In this document: piece after piece, positions 45,546 to 56,789 of the stretch
How positions within the stretch are numbered: position 1 is the stretch's first letter
How the letters are laid out: each line of letters begins with the position of its first letter
Source of the DNA: Selaginella moellendorffii
Lineage: Eukaryota > Streptophyta > Lycopodiopsida > Selaginellales > Selaginellaceae
NCBI RefSeq assembly: GCF_000143415.4
Contig: NW_003314263.1
Coordinates: forward strand, 3,792,451 to 3,856,450
Direction of reading: 5' to 3'
Length of the DNA: 64,000 nucleotides
Program-made: the position numbers and the translations under genes
Notes under the pieces: model-generated
Databases searched by the model: none
What the model saw: the letters and a program-made list of their open reading frames with translations, nothing else
What the model was told of the DNA's origin: nothing

Positions 45546-46138
45546 CTATTCTTCCTTTGTGACGTACACAATTTTCTCAAAGTACTCACGAGGAACTACA
45601 CCATCGAAGCCTTCAGTGAATACAACCCCGTTTTCGGACATGAAGAACTTCATGCCATCCTTCATGGCTTTGGCCAAATCCAAGTATATGAGCACCTCAC
45701 AGTTGCTCCTCATCCCACTTATCACACCGTCTTGAGGCAAACCCGTCGCAAAGTGTATATGGTTCTTCTTCATTCGCTTGAGACCCGTTTTGCGAATCCC
45801 CCTAAAGTTGTTTCGAAAGGTGCCATGGACGCACACAGGCACTTCGTCGGCTCCCTTAGCAGCTCTGTTGTTTGCACTACATCCATAGTGTTACCTTGGT
45901 TGGCCCGTATGTAGACTTGGCTGTCGTCCTCCACGATAGTTGAGAATCTCTGGTTTGGATCGCAGGTTACCATGTTGATCACGTCGGCTACTGTGAATGA
46001 AGCGAGCGGGATTCCACCGCTGGCTTTCACGTCCAACTCTAGCAAATCATTGATATTGCAATATCCGTCACTGCGAATCGTCAAGTCCATTTTGACAGCA
46101 CCATGCCTCAAAACCCACGCAATAGTCTTACTCAACAT
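45546..46138 (-). pseudogene. tRNA 2'-phosphotransferase (KptA/TPT1) with one frameshift
   Basis: The N-terminal half reads MLSKTIAWVLRHGAVKMDLT ... QVYIRANQGNTMDVVQTTEL. The C-terminal half is in another frame: VPVCVHGTFRNNFRGIRKTG, NHIHFATGLPQDGVISGMRS, CEVLIYLDLAKAMKDGMKFF, ending VYVTKEE. The conserved RHG, RANQGN, HGT and RNHIHF-type motifs are all present. The frame changes once, around 45845-45855, with no plausible intron. The enzyme removes the 2'-phosphate left at tRNA splice junctions, using NAD. Only a single-base indel separates it from a full gene, so it may be a recent pseudogene or an assembly error. A fragment lies at 40197. Confidence 0.75.
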
Positions 46139-48174
46139 GTCAAGCTATCGCATTAAGGCCGCCCCAGGAATATCCTTAACAAGGTTATATATAAACACTA
46201 GCAGGGATCCCAGCTCCACTGGAAAAAAGTAAAGAATGTTTTCAATATGAAAAAATGCAATCATACATACTTTGGGTTAGAACAACACATTTAAAAAAAA
46301 TAAAATAATAGAACAATGACTTATGATGTTTGTCACTGCACAGAAACTTTGCAGGTGCAAAATGCAGCTTCAGCACTTGCATCCACTCTAGCCATGTCAA
46401 AGAGGGGAAGAAATTATTGGCAAAGATCCTGGGATTATCCTTTTCTAAGTTTGGTAGTTGACAATTTGTCAAAAAAGAATGGGAGAGTCTCTCTTTGCAT
46501 TCTCCCCACCACCAGTAAGTCTTTTAGCAATTCAATGAGCTCTTCATTAGTCTTTGCAACTAAGTTGATTAAGAATACCTTCAAAACCAAGAGAAAGAGT
46601 ATACATCTATAAGTTCAATTACCAGATTCTGGCAACCAGCTCTGGACTCTCAAGAATCTAGAAAAAAAAAAACTTCACGTACTTCTGTTGTCACTACTCC
46701 TGTAAAGGGTCATAGTCTAAACTCCAATCATGAAATTAAGAAGTTCTTTGATGCAACTTGTCTGATCAGAAAACATTAGAAGAGGATTGTTATGGCCCAA
46801 GTGTTGTCGAAGTTGGGTGGCTCAGAAAAGTTGCACAAGTCACTTAGTTCCGGAGGTAGATCCTCTTGTTATATGGCACCACAAACACAATGGTCATCTG
46901 GATGCTTGTCTTACTCTTTGCATTTTTTTTGAACAATGCTTCAAGGTACAACTGGAGAAATTTGCTAGAGATGCTCATCTTCTACATATTATATGTTATG
47001 TAAATCTGTCTATTCTTTAATTCTTTTAAAGGCATCTTGTTCGTTCTCACTCATCACGTACTATTGATGATGGAAGTGAGGCATGGGAGGCCACTATGTG
47101 TAGCTCCAAGACATGTGTCATACTAACCTTCCCTAAGTTGCATGAGTAGTTGATGTTTCACATATATCTTAGTATTATCTGGCGCACTGAAAAAAAGTGG
47201 CATTGACAATGAGGTAGCCAATGAACTTACATGTGACTTAAGTTGTGTAGACCGGGAAAAAATGGTGAAAGAAATCTATCCAAGAGCTTTTAACTCACGA
47301 TCCAATCTTAACAGCAATCCAGGTGGCTTGAAGTACTTGTTTGTTGTGATCACAACTTTCTCAAGCAGAGAATTTGAATTATCTGAGAAGAATCTGAGTA
47401 GTCATCTGGCTTGATGGGACAACACATTTGCAGTTGAAAATAACAGGAACAAATGTGATGAATTTAACTATGTTCTATGCCTCGTAGATCTTATTAGTGA
47501 AGCCCTCTAAAGCAAGGCCAAGGCCTATTCTCTGTGTTGTATTTATCCTGAAATCCTGACATAAGAACAAAGTCAAATTCCAAAAACTTTTACTGAGTTT
47601 GACACGGCAGCATTGTTTTCTACACGCCTGGGAGTGACCCTCTCCTTCTCTAAGCCACACATCCACCAGGCTCCCACACAACTTAAGCACCGTGGAGAGG
47701 CTTATGGCAAAACCATCACAAACAAACAACTCCAGAACCACCTCCTTGCCAATCCCAGCATCAGTGACATCTATGACACAGCACTGTGGCAAGCCATCTT
47801 GTCAAAGCTGGCTGAGAATCCACCAAGTTTCCACATTTCATGTACATGCCCTGTTTATCAATTTTTCTTATACTATATACCATTGGATGCATTAGAATCA
47901 ATTTTGGCTTGTTGGAAATTGTCTTTACGAATGTTAACAGTTAGAATGAACACTACATTACTGAAATCAATGCCATGAACCACTAAAATAGTGACTCGTC
48001 TTTTAAATCTACTATGTAAACCTGTGAAAAAAAAACTAAAGAAACTACCTGATGCAAACACAGAGTGCAGCTTGTTTTGTATCAGCTTAAGTTCTTATTC
48101 CTCATCATACCACGGGTCTGCTGCTCACACCACTCTGATAACCGAGCCCAGTGATCGATCTCTCCAAGAACATC
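46139..48174. other. AT-rich stretch without recognisable genes
   Basis: Several 60-120 codon frames occur (46316-46612, 46787-47020, 47613-47978) but none shows a domain that I recognise. The mixture of short open pieces and stops suggests decayed transposon DNA. Confidence 0.4.
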
Positions 48175-49435
48175 CTCTTGTTAAATCCATCAAACTCGCA
48201 GTTTCCACCTGTGAGTAGAATCATCCCATCCATAACTCGGCTGACGAGTTAGTTTGGCACTCTCCTCATGGCAATGGATGCCATTTCTCCCACTTCTGCC
48301 TGATCTACAGGCTGGAAGAATATCTCTGAATCGTTCCACACCAAGTACTATTTGGTAGTCCTTCTCAGTAAGAGGCCGTTGTATTACAAACTCTGGCACT
48401 ATTTCCTGCAGTCCGGGTGGTGGCGCTGAAGTATATGAAAGATCAATTTCCTGGAAGTAAAGCAGTTAGAAAAGGAAAAGAAAAGTAGTGACGAAAGTGA
48501 TATACCTTGAGTTTCGAGGTTAGACGACTGAGTTCTGCTTCATCTTCATCTACATCTTCTTCTACTTCTTCTTTGTAGTCTCTGTCCATTTGCTTGTACA
48601 TATGCCAGTCCTCATCATTCATGCCAAAAGTATCTTCGTCCAAAGGTTGCTTGCATTAAGAGTTTCATTTGTTCTCTCTACACGGCAGTCAGCCTTTCAC
48701 TTTTGACCGTGAGTCTGCAACTACAGTACCATGGCCGTTGGTTGTGCAAACTTTCTGTTGTTTTCTTTGGTCTACCTTTGTTGAAACTTCACAATGCCTG
48801 GCCTTCAACTCCTCTAGATACTTCTCTAGGTTTTCCTATGATGAGAAAGAGTTGTAAATATTTAGAAAGAAAAAGATGTAAAAGATGTACAAGCGATACT
48901 CTTCTTCCATTTGTTGCTTGTGCTCTCTCTGTAGGGACTCTTCTTAACATCTTTGCCTTGCTCGAATGTGTCTATCAAGTGCACGATCCCGATTTTTTGG
49001 GTTTTATGCCAGTGGTGCTGTTGTTTTTAAAAAAATCTTTGCTTTCTTTTTCGCTTCAATTGCCAATGCCAAGCACACAACAGCTGACAAAAAGAAAATT
49101 TGATATACACAACTGTTCCTTGAATAAAAGGCTTTCTGCATTTTCGAGCAGAGGGTACTTTTGTGATGCTAGAATGTCACCACTATTCACTATCTTTTAA
49201 CACCTTAATGCTTTCTCCGTTAGCTTTACATATACTACTTCAATCAGTCTAGATCCCGAAAAAGGTTCTTCAAGTATTCCGCCTCATTTTCTAAATCAAT
49301 AAGCTTTGAGGATAGTTTTGCTGCTGCCATTTCTTGAAGCCGCTATCACTGCTTTTCTCTCAAAGCTGCCAGTTCATCCTCCCCAGGCTGCTCTTTTTCA
49401 GGTGGCAGTATCCATGGCACCTACCACCATCTCAT
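48175..49435 (-). pseudogene. Actin-related protein 5 (ARP5) gene remnant
   Basis: Minus-strand pieces appear in ARP5 order: PPEKEQPGEDELAALREK and two stops, MAAAKLSSKLIDLENEAEYL (about 49330-49260), ENLEKYLEELKARHCEVSTK (about 48830), DEDTFGMNDEDWHMYKQMD and DEDEAELSRL (about 48640-48510), IQRPLTEKDYQIVLGVERF, and LLTGGNCEFDGF (about 48210). ARP5 is an INO80 chromatin-remodelling subunit. The actin-fold N-terminal half is not found and stops or frameshifts interrupt the rest. Confidence 0.7.
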
Positions 49436-49857
49436 TTTCACTAATGCCTAGGGAGATTATAACTGATGAAATAAATTGCTACAACATTGACACACCGAAC
49501 TGCTTACCTAAAATAGTTTTAGCTCTGCAGTATAGTCGACTGTAATGCAGCTATTCTCTGTTTTTCAAAAACCACATGTGGTAGTTATGCTATATTCAAT
49601 CAAATCGCTATGGACTTACAGATATTGAAGGCACAAAAAGCACTTTAGATAATCAGAGACATGAAAGCCTCCTACCGATTTTCTGCAGCATACTTCCATA
49701 ATAGGCTCCTTAATAGATATCTGACACAATACGAGTTTTGAACTTACAACAAAAGCAAAAACTAACAGAGAAACCATCAGTGTATTGGTATAATATGAGT
49801 TGTAGCAAACAAGTATACCATCAGAATTGCACGTGTGTGTGCATGCATGTGCGTGCG

Positions 49858-49887
49858 CTCACACACACACACACACACACAGAGAGA
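49858..49887. repeat. CA/GA microsatellite
   Basis: A run of about ten CA units followed by gagagag. It sits at the edge of the first copy of a 60-bp direct repeat (49880-49945) whose second copy is at 50245-50307. Confidence 0.8.
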
Positions 49888-50028
49888 GCACGCACCTGTC
49901 CAGTCGATTACAGTGTCAATCCATAAGGGTGTGAGAACTGGATTGCTGGCCGCGATGGCGGCAAAATCCAGCACCGCCGGCTTGATCCCTGCGATCCAAT
50001 ATTTGGACTGGATCCCGATCCGTAGGAG

Positions 50029-50214
50029 ATGGCATCGAGGGAATCCCTCACAGAGCTGGATAGCTGGAAGCTTGTGACGTCCTCACTGCAGCAATCATGG
50101 CGGGGGAGCGCCACCATCGCCAGCCACCTGTGTGCCGACGCTAGGTTCTTGTTGCACCAGGATCTCTTTTGGTGCGTTGCTCATCACCATCCCCAGTGCC
50201 ATGGAAGATTGATA
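50029..50214 (+). other. GC-normal ORF fragment
   Basis: Starts MASRESLTELDSWKLVTSSL and stays open for about 60 codons of normal composition inside AT-rich DNA, flanked by the two 60-bp direct repeats with GA runs. It could be the first exon of a captured gene. I do not recognise it. Confidence 0.3.
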
Positions 50215-50215
50215 G

Positions 50216-50217
<2 letters not shown>

Positions 50218-50253
<36 letters not shown>
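50218..50253. repeat. GA microsatellite
   Basis: About 17 GA units. The following sequence (gcaccTgtccagt to aatccataagggtg) repeats the sequence that follows the CA/GA run at 49887. Confidence 0.85.
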
Positions 50254-50452
50254 ATGCACCTGTCCAGTTGGTTACAGTGTCAATCCATAAGGGTGCAAGA
50301 ATTGATCACGTCCACAATCAGTACAAATATGAAACCCTCAGATATAATAACTGTTTTTAAGAAAGTATTACATCTAAACCATTGATTTGACAAATCAAAG
50401 GGTAAGAGAATATCTGTCCCCCGATGCCAATAGCACTTTTAAATAAAGAAGT

Positions 50453-50480
50453 ACTAGCAAAAGTCCCAGCTACGCTGGGA
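50453..50480 (-). mobile_element. Helitron-type 3' terminus
   Basis: On the minus strand TCCCAGC-GTA-GCTGGGA forms a 7-bp hairpin, followed by cttttg and CTAG then T. Plant Helitrons end with a short GC hairpin shortly before CTRR and insert next to T. If real, the element body lies at higher coordinates, where RPA1-like sequence is found. A second hairpin copy lies at 55078-55094. No 5' TC end was located. Confidence 0.5.
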
Positions 50481-50776
50481 GCATTGTGTTCATTTCTGAT
50501 ATTTTATTAATTTCAAAGAATTGTAATAGTAATTGAAATTTTTAACATAATCATAATTATAAGATATATAGTTAAACATAACATAATATTTATATTAAAA
50601 ATCCTTTCTAAAATTGAATCTATCACCAACACACATCATAACATCATAAATAAAACTCATTATATTATATCATATTTAAAACTGATTGTTGAGAGAAGTC
50701 TTGGATATTCTATAAATGGAATTGCTCACTGCAGGATCCCATGGCCAGATGAGCCATTTAGAAATTGAGGTTTGAT

Positions 50777-50931
50777 NNNNNNNNNNNNNNNNNNNNNNNN
50801 NNNNNNNNNNNNNNNNNNNNNNNNNNNNNNNNNNNNNNNNNNNNNNNNNNNNNNNNNNNNNNNNNNNNNNNNNNNNNNNNNNNNNNNNNNNNNNNNNNNN
50901 NNNNNNNNNNNNNNNNNNNNNNNNNNNNNNN
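50777..50931. other. Assembly gap, 155 N
   Basis: Undetermined bases. Any frame running through it is meaningless. Confidence 0.99.
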
Positions 50932-52189
50932 AAAATATAAACATTTATCTTTTCATCATTTCAGACTGAAATTTGGGAATTGCATGATACTAAGTCAAAG
51001 ATGTTAGGTTAATGTGTTATATTTTCTTTTCAAACTTTTAATATTTTATATATTTATCTTTGATATTCCCTTTTTGCCCAATATTTATAGTTATGCATTT
51101 TGAGAGTAGTATTTAAAATTAGAAGTATTCTATTATTTATCATAAACTTCTTTTTGTCTATATTTTTATATAGAGAGAATGCTAATCTGAAATAAGATTA
51201 TTATCTCTCTATATTTATGTATATATATATATTTAAAAGTAGGGCTTTATAACACTGTTATGAATGCTGGAATTTTATTATGATAAATGAATGGTTATGG
51301 TTTACTCTATACTGGGGTAGAGTAGGGTTTGATAATATATAATTTTTCTCTATGTTAGATTTAAATATATCATAAAATTCCTGAATAGTATATAGATAGG
51401 TTTAATATAATTAAATTGTAGTTGTTTTTCATGTATAAAAATTATGTAGGATTAAGTGTTAGAAACTTTTATGATAATATATATATGTTAGCCATTTGAC
51501 AACTCAATATATTTAATTTTATTTATGTTTTTTTAAAATAACAATAAGATTACTGATAAAAAATTATTTTAGACAAGATTTATAATCATAATTATAATTT
51601 TTAACATAATAATAATTATAAGATATATGGTTAAACATAATATAATATTTATATTAAAAATCCCATCTACAATTGTCTCTATCAGCAACAGACATCATTA
51701 CATAATAAATAAAACTCATAACATTGTATCTTCGATCTTCTATAAGTGGAATTACTCATTATGAGATCCCACTCTTAAGGATGGGTTCAATACAAATGGT
51801 TGTATGAGTGAAAATCCAGAAACTTAATATTTTGTGAGAGGAAGAAGCTAAAGCTTTAAAAGATCATATATGTATATAGATGCTCATAGTGGCAGTGGTA
51901 GTGATTATTATTTTGTATTCTACTCTATATGACCTACCATATTTCGTATGATCTATATCATAGACTCAGTTTTAGAAATAAAAAATTAGTCTATGTACTA
52001 AAATTGAAATTATATTATTAAGCTAGATGCATATTATAATATTTATATTAAATTATTGATAATTTTAGTGATAATAATATAATACTGTATTAAAATTATA
52101 CATTAGTGATAATATTATATTTTAATATTTAAAATTATTTATTAATTCACATATTTATATGTAACAAAAATTTTATTTATTAAATCTAT
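50932..52189. other. Very AT-rich stretch, no gene seen
   Basis: The stretch is very AT-rich, with tatata runs. A segment near 51595-51730 repeats one near 50535-50670 (aacataataataattataag and aaacataatataatatttat types), on either side of the gap. Confidence 0.5.
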
Positions 52190-52730
52190 TCTGTAGCAAT
52201 GTTTGCACAACCATATTTGTCCATGTGACCAACTCTTCTTCTAAAGCAGTGATTTCTGGTACAAAGACAGTATCTGAGATGTTGTCTATCAACCTGAAGG
52301 TTTCCAAGTTCTCTGCTATTTTTCATGTTATTGTGTCAGTGAAAGAATTCCAGACTGGTGACTTCTATTACCCAGCATGCATGAAGGTTGTCAATGGAAG
52401 CCAATGTGGCAAGAAGGTTACTCAGGTTTTGGAAAGTATGTGGCAATGCAACTCTTGTGACACTGATTCTGGAGATATTCACTTCAAATATGCACTACAC
52501 TTGTGTATTCTGGACAGCACTGGACATATATAGGCGGTTGCATTTGATGATGCTAATGAAATTGTAGATATGCCTGCATGTAAGCTGGCTGCGCTACAAG
52601 ATGATGATTATACTGTTTTTTCAACCGTAATGGACTCTATTTGATCAAAGATGTACAATCTGAAGATTCGTTGCAAGCTCGAGAGCTACAGAGATACCAA
52701 AAAATTATAGTTGGTCTTGACACTTAAAAG
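52190..52730 (+). pseudogene. RPA1-like DBD-C (zinc-ribbon OB fold) fragment
   Basis: Reads NLKVSKFSAIFHVIVSVKEF, YYPACMKVVNGSQCGKKVTQ, MWQCNSCDTDSG, a stop at 52531, then VAFDDANEIVDMPACKLAAL and, after more breaks, MYNLKIRCKLESYRDT. This is the C-terminal DNA-binding domain of the large RPA subunit with its Cys zinc ribbon. It is on the opposite strand from the DBD-A/B piece next door. It is dead. Confidence 0.75.
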
Positions 52731-52914
52731 AAAAAATGTGTGAGAAAACAAAAAGTATGTTTTATTTCTTTCTACTATTGTTTTATAATTTGTTGTGTGT
52801 GGTATCAAGTTTCTAAGTATAAGCCAAGCTGGAGCTTTCAAAACTAATGTTGTGTAGAAGTTGATGAATGATTAAAACAATTTGTAATAATGTAATTAGT
52901 TAAAAACTGTTTAA

Positions 52915-53690
52915 ATTAACTAAGTATTGGTTGTAGCTAGCAACCATCCATTCACACAGCCATGAGACATCTTCTAATTCAGGATCAACTAAAAGGGTAG
53001 AGCCACCTGTGACTGAAATAGACTTGCCATTGTAATCTGAAATCCGGCTGCCCTTCAGGCATACAGTAGGCTTCTGCCCTCGTCCAAGTTTCTCCTCGAT
53101 TTCTGAACCTTCATCTTCGGCCTTTGAATCCCACAGACACATGTCTATACTGTGGCCTGATTCATCACTCAAAGAAAGCATCCTCCTTCTCATGAATGCT
53201 CCAGAATCCTTAGGAGAAATGTTTGTCTATTCCACATTACACCACCAATCACGTCTATAAATGTCTCTTGGCCGAGCTTAGAAGCATCTAAAACACTCAT
53301 TCTATTAAGAACAACATTTGGAATACGTAGATCGTCCTCTACACACTTGATCTCCATAGTCTTGCTTGCTTTTATCTCCCAATTTGATTTATATGGTGTA
53401 TATGCTGGTTTAGAGTGTTGTATACCACTGTTCCCTGAAAATATATAGACACTGCCTTGCTCAATATCATGAAAGATGCTTTGCATTCATGCCAAACCCA
53501 ACAATATGTATTTTGGAACTTTATGCATCGGCAACAGCAACTGACATAACACACCCAGCTGTGCCTGTTTCAAAGAATACAAGTTTCCCTTTGTGTCTCA
53601 CCTTGGCATGAAAAGACCATCGGTAGCAGTGGCCCCTGATGTTCTTATATGGCATCTCAGCTTCTTAGAACTCTGTCCCTTAACATGAAA
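52915..53690 (-). pseudogene. RPA1-like DBD-A and DBD-B fragment
   Basis: Minus-strand pieces read MPYKNIRGHCYRWSFHAKVR (DBD-A start), then IEQGSVYIFSGNSGIQHSKP, EIKCVEDDLRIPNVVLNRMS and RRRMLSLSDESGHSIDMCLW, VCLKGSRISDYNGKSISVTG (DBD-B). Frames change between pieces. RPA1 coats single-stranded DNA; RPA1-like genes are also commonly carried by plant Helitrons. Confidence 0.75.
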
Positions 53691-54099
53691 CAGAGAAAAA
53701 AAATAAAAAATGTTATATACATACATACATAATGTAATTAGTTACAAACAATTTGTAACTAAATAACTAATTTGTAATGTATTTAGACAAAACTAACATT
53801 AGTAGTCGTAGTGCTTTACATTTGTGTTTATTTTTTTATAAAAGAAATATCAGAAGAAAAATCTGGGAGTGTCATATATATTTCAGTTCTTGGCTTTTCG
53901 TTTATATTGTTTCTTTATATTAACAAAGAAATATTCAAGCATGAGATTTCATAGGTGGTTATGTTAAAGGTTTTGAATATGAAAGTGTGGGAAAGCTTAC
54001 TTGATTGTAAGAAGAAGTTCAGCCTTTTCTATATCATGATTTTTAAATACATATTCTGTAATTACATTAACCTTGAAGGATATGCACTCTAGTGTTCAT

Positions 54100-55560
54100 T
54101 GGATCACCAATGAAAGGCACATTGATATTGTAAACATCTATCACTTTGGCTTCAGTTCTGTCATCTTGGACCATTACACAACTTTGCAATCTCTAGAGAC
54201 AGACCAGATATTCTTCTGGCTGCTTGCTGAGCAGAACATTAAGTTGTAGTTATCTGCGCAAGTAGAGTATGTCATAATCCATGAGTTTTTTTCACGAACG
54301 TGCCTCAACAATCCACACACAGCAGGCCTGTATATTTGATTGGAGTATATGAAGCAGTGTGATCCATGCAATGCAATTATACACATCTCTTTCCAGGTAT
54401 GTAATACATTAGTGGGAGAATTAGGAATGTTTGTAAACAGCTGATTTACAAACCTTCTGATGTTGAAAGGTTAGGAATATATTCAATGGAATCGTTGCCC
54501 CCATCAATGAAAGTTCCCATGTAAGTCAATGCTTGAAGTGCCTAAAAAAAGATAAACAAATCACAAACTTTAATGAGCATATCACCTCAAGTGCTGGGTT
54601 CTTTCAAATGTTCCCCTGCAAAGATCCAGTCCATTGTTCTAGACTCTAACAATTTCTGCATAAAAGCTTCAGATGCTTCAACATCAGAAATCAAAGAGTA
54701 AAGGCACAGATGTAAAGGCAAAGGTTTATTTTTTTTAAGGAATGTCAAAGTTCCTTTGTTCCATATAGTTGATCAACAAAATGCGAAGGTATAGCTACTT
54801 GGAACGTGTCTTGTCCAAGGTGAAGCTGGCCCTTTAGCGTGATGTGTTCCTTTATAGGTCCTGCATATTTACATATTTTACATATTGCTTCATCTTTAGA
54901 AGTTTGTTGCAATCTTGATCCGCAGCATAATGAACAAACTGTGTGTATAAAAACTGGACAGAGCTTATCTACTTCAAAGTATCCAGGTATCTGCAAAACA
55001 ACGTGTATTTAATATGGGCTTGTTTCATTTCCTTTCGCACTTACCCCTGTGCATTCCCTTGCAATATTCCGAAAAAGTCCCAGCTACGCTGGGAGCATAG
55101 TGCATTGTATACATTGTACATTGTATACATAGAATATTGCATTCCCTTGCAATATTCCGAAAAACAGAGTCAAGGAATTATTTTGGCATCATCTATTATA
55201 CATGAAACAATGCTCATGCCTGTGACATTTGCTCTCTTGAAATAACCGTCTCCTTGTAAATTAATGAAACATCTTGTTGGTGGAGTTCCAGAAAAACATT
55301 CATTCATCAACTCTTTGAATAATTCCATTATGTTGCCATGGAATTTGAGCTGCCATCATATAGATTATTGTCAGGGATCCACATGCTATATTGAACTTAC
55401 TATATCATATCAGACTCGTTGATGTTATCTGTTATTGTGAGTTGACCACTGTTGTAGCCTATATCATTGATACTCACTACAACACCTTCAACAGAACCTA
55501 CAGATTCTCGGCCTCTACATGACTCCACAAAGTTTGCAATGCTGATAGTTGGTACAGACA
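54100..55560 (-). pseudogene. Decayed OB-fold / zinc-ribbon gene of uncertain identity
   Basis: Minus-strand pieces: VESCRGRESVGSVEGVVVSI then NSGQLTITDNI (about 55530-55400, OB-like), GDGYFKRANVTGMSIVSCI (about 55240), PGYFEVDKLCPVFIHTVCSL then CCGSRL ... AICKICKYAG (about 54985-54860, a CxxC...CxxC ribbon), and NSWIMTYSTCADNYNLMF (about 54290). The layout of OB folds followed by a Cys ribbon suggests a single-stranded-DNA-binding protein, but I cannot name it. Stops separate the parts. Confidence 0.35.
55051..55165. repeat. 26-bp direct repeat flanking a hairpin insertion
   Basis: gcattcccttgcaatattcc plus gaaaaa occurs at 55051-55076 and again at 55139-55164. Between them is a 62-bp piece starting gtcccagctacgctgggagc, the same hairpin as at 50463. 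The long flanking duplication marks an insertion or a slipped repair event. Confidence 0.7.
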
Positions 55561-55829
55561 GACGAAATTGTGGCACTATAAGCTATTAACTAAAAGCTTA
55601 CGTTTTCTTCCTAGCATAATAGATGCTCATCATTGTGGTGGGTCAATAAAAAGAGGAGATGCACTGGGCCTGGGTTGGAACTCAAGTCATCATGTTGTTT
55701 CGCATTTCTCTAGCATGACTCCACATTCAAATATATATAGCCACAGATACCACCTACTCAAAAATAAACTGGAGATAACCATAAAGGAAGTGCATAGAAA
55801 GAAAAATAGGCAGCTAGCCTCTTCCCACT

Positions 55830-56588
55830 CTTTCATGCACTGTGGTCCATGCACTGTGTGCGAGTGGAATCCCGAATGGGACAGCCTTTTGCCCGATGAG
55901 CAGGCCAGGCTCAAGGCTCGGCAGGGCGTGAAATACGTTTGCCTCGATGGCTTACAGGTGCTCAACTCCGAGCTAGCAAGCAAAAAAATTTAGCAGAAGC
56001 AGCGAGCGAGTAAGGAGTGACGAAGAACCAAACAAATAAGACAAATACATTATCAGAGATGAAACTCTAGAACCGGTTGCCAAGGACGGTGTCACCATTG
56101 GCGAAGTTTGCATACGTGGGAACATGGTGTTCAAGGGATACTTGAACAATCCAGACTCTGGGGACTTGGCAGTTTGGCATCCCAATGGATACATCAAGAT
56201 CAAGGATCGAGCCAAGGATATTATCATTTCTGGAGGGGAGAACATTAGCAGCCTGGAAGTGGAGAGCATCTTGTACAGGTAAAAGGAGAGTTTTTCCTTC
56301 TTTGTTTCTTGTTAAAGTTTGCTTCTTTTTCATCCAGGCATCCAGCAGTGTTGGAAGCTGCTGTGGTGGCGCAGCCAGATGAGCAGTGGTCCATGTGCGT
56401 TTGTGTCCCTCAAGCACGGCGTGAGAAGCAACAAGGAGGAGATACTCTTGTTGTATCGACAGCATTTATGGAAGTTCATGGTGCTAAAGAGCATCGTCTT
56501 TCTCACAGCCTTGGACAAAACTGCGACTGGCAAGATCCAAAACCAGGTGCTGTGCAGCAAAGCAAGAGCTCTTGGCAGTGTCAAGTAA
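55830..56588 (+). pseudogene. Acyl-activating enzyme (AMP-binding) C-terminal fragment
   Basis: Pieces in order: GPCTVCEWNPEWDSLLPDEQ, ARLKARQGVKYVCLDGLQVL, an insertion near 55990-56045, [59 protein letters not shown], an intron at 56280-56338, HPAVLEAAVVAQPDEQW, then in another frame FVSLKHGVRSNKEE and LDKTATGKIQNQVLCSKAR. These are the hinge, A10 lysine (TATGKIQ) and neighbouring motifs of plant acyl-CoA synthetases of the AAE group. The N-terminal two thirds are missing and frames shift. Confidence 0.8.
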
Positions 56589-56789
56589 ATCAGCAAGCTC
56601 TACAAGCCAACTATTGACGTTGTAAAGCTTGAACTACAAGCCAACTATTGAACTTGTAAAGCTTGAAATCGTTCATGGCCTGGAAAATCCCCAATCTAGC
56701 CTGGCAATTTTAAATCGGTCAGCTACTGTCCGTCCGTTGTAATGTACTGGAATGAAAAATAAATAAGTAACATGCAAGAACCAAGAACG

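Noticed and set aside
50726-51007. Open frames across the N gap
   Set aside because: They exist only because undetermined bases cannot form stops.
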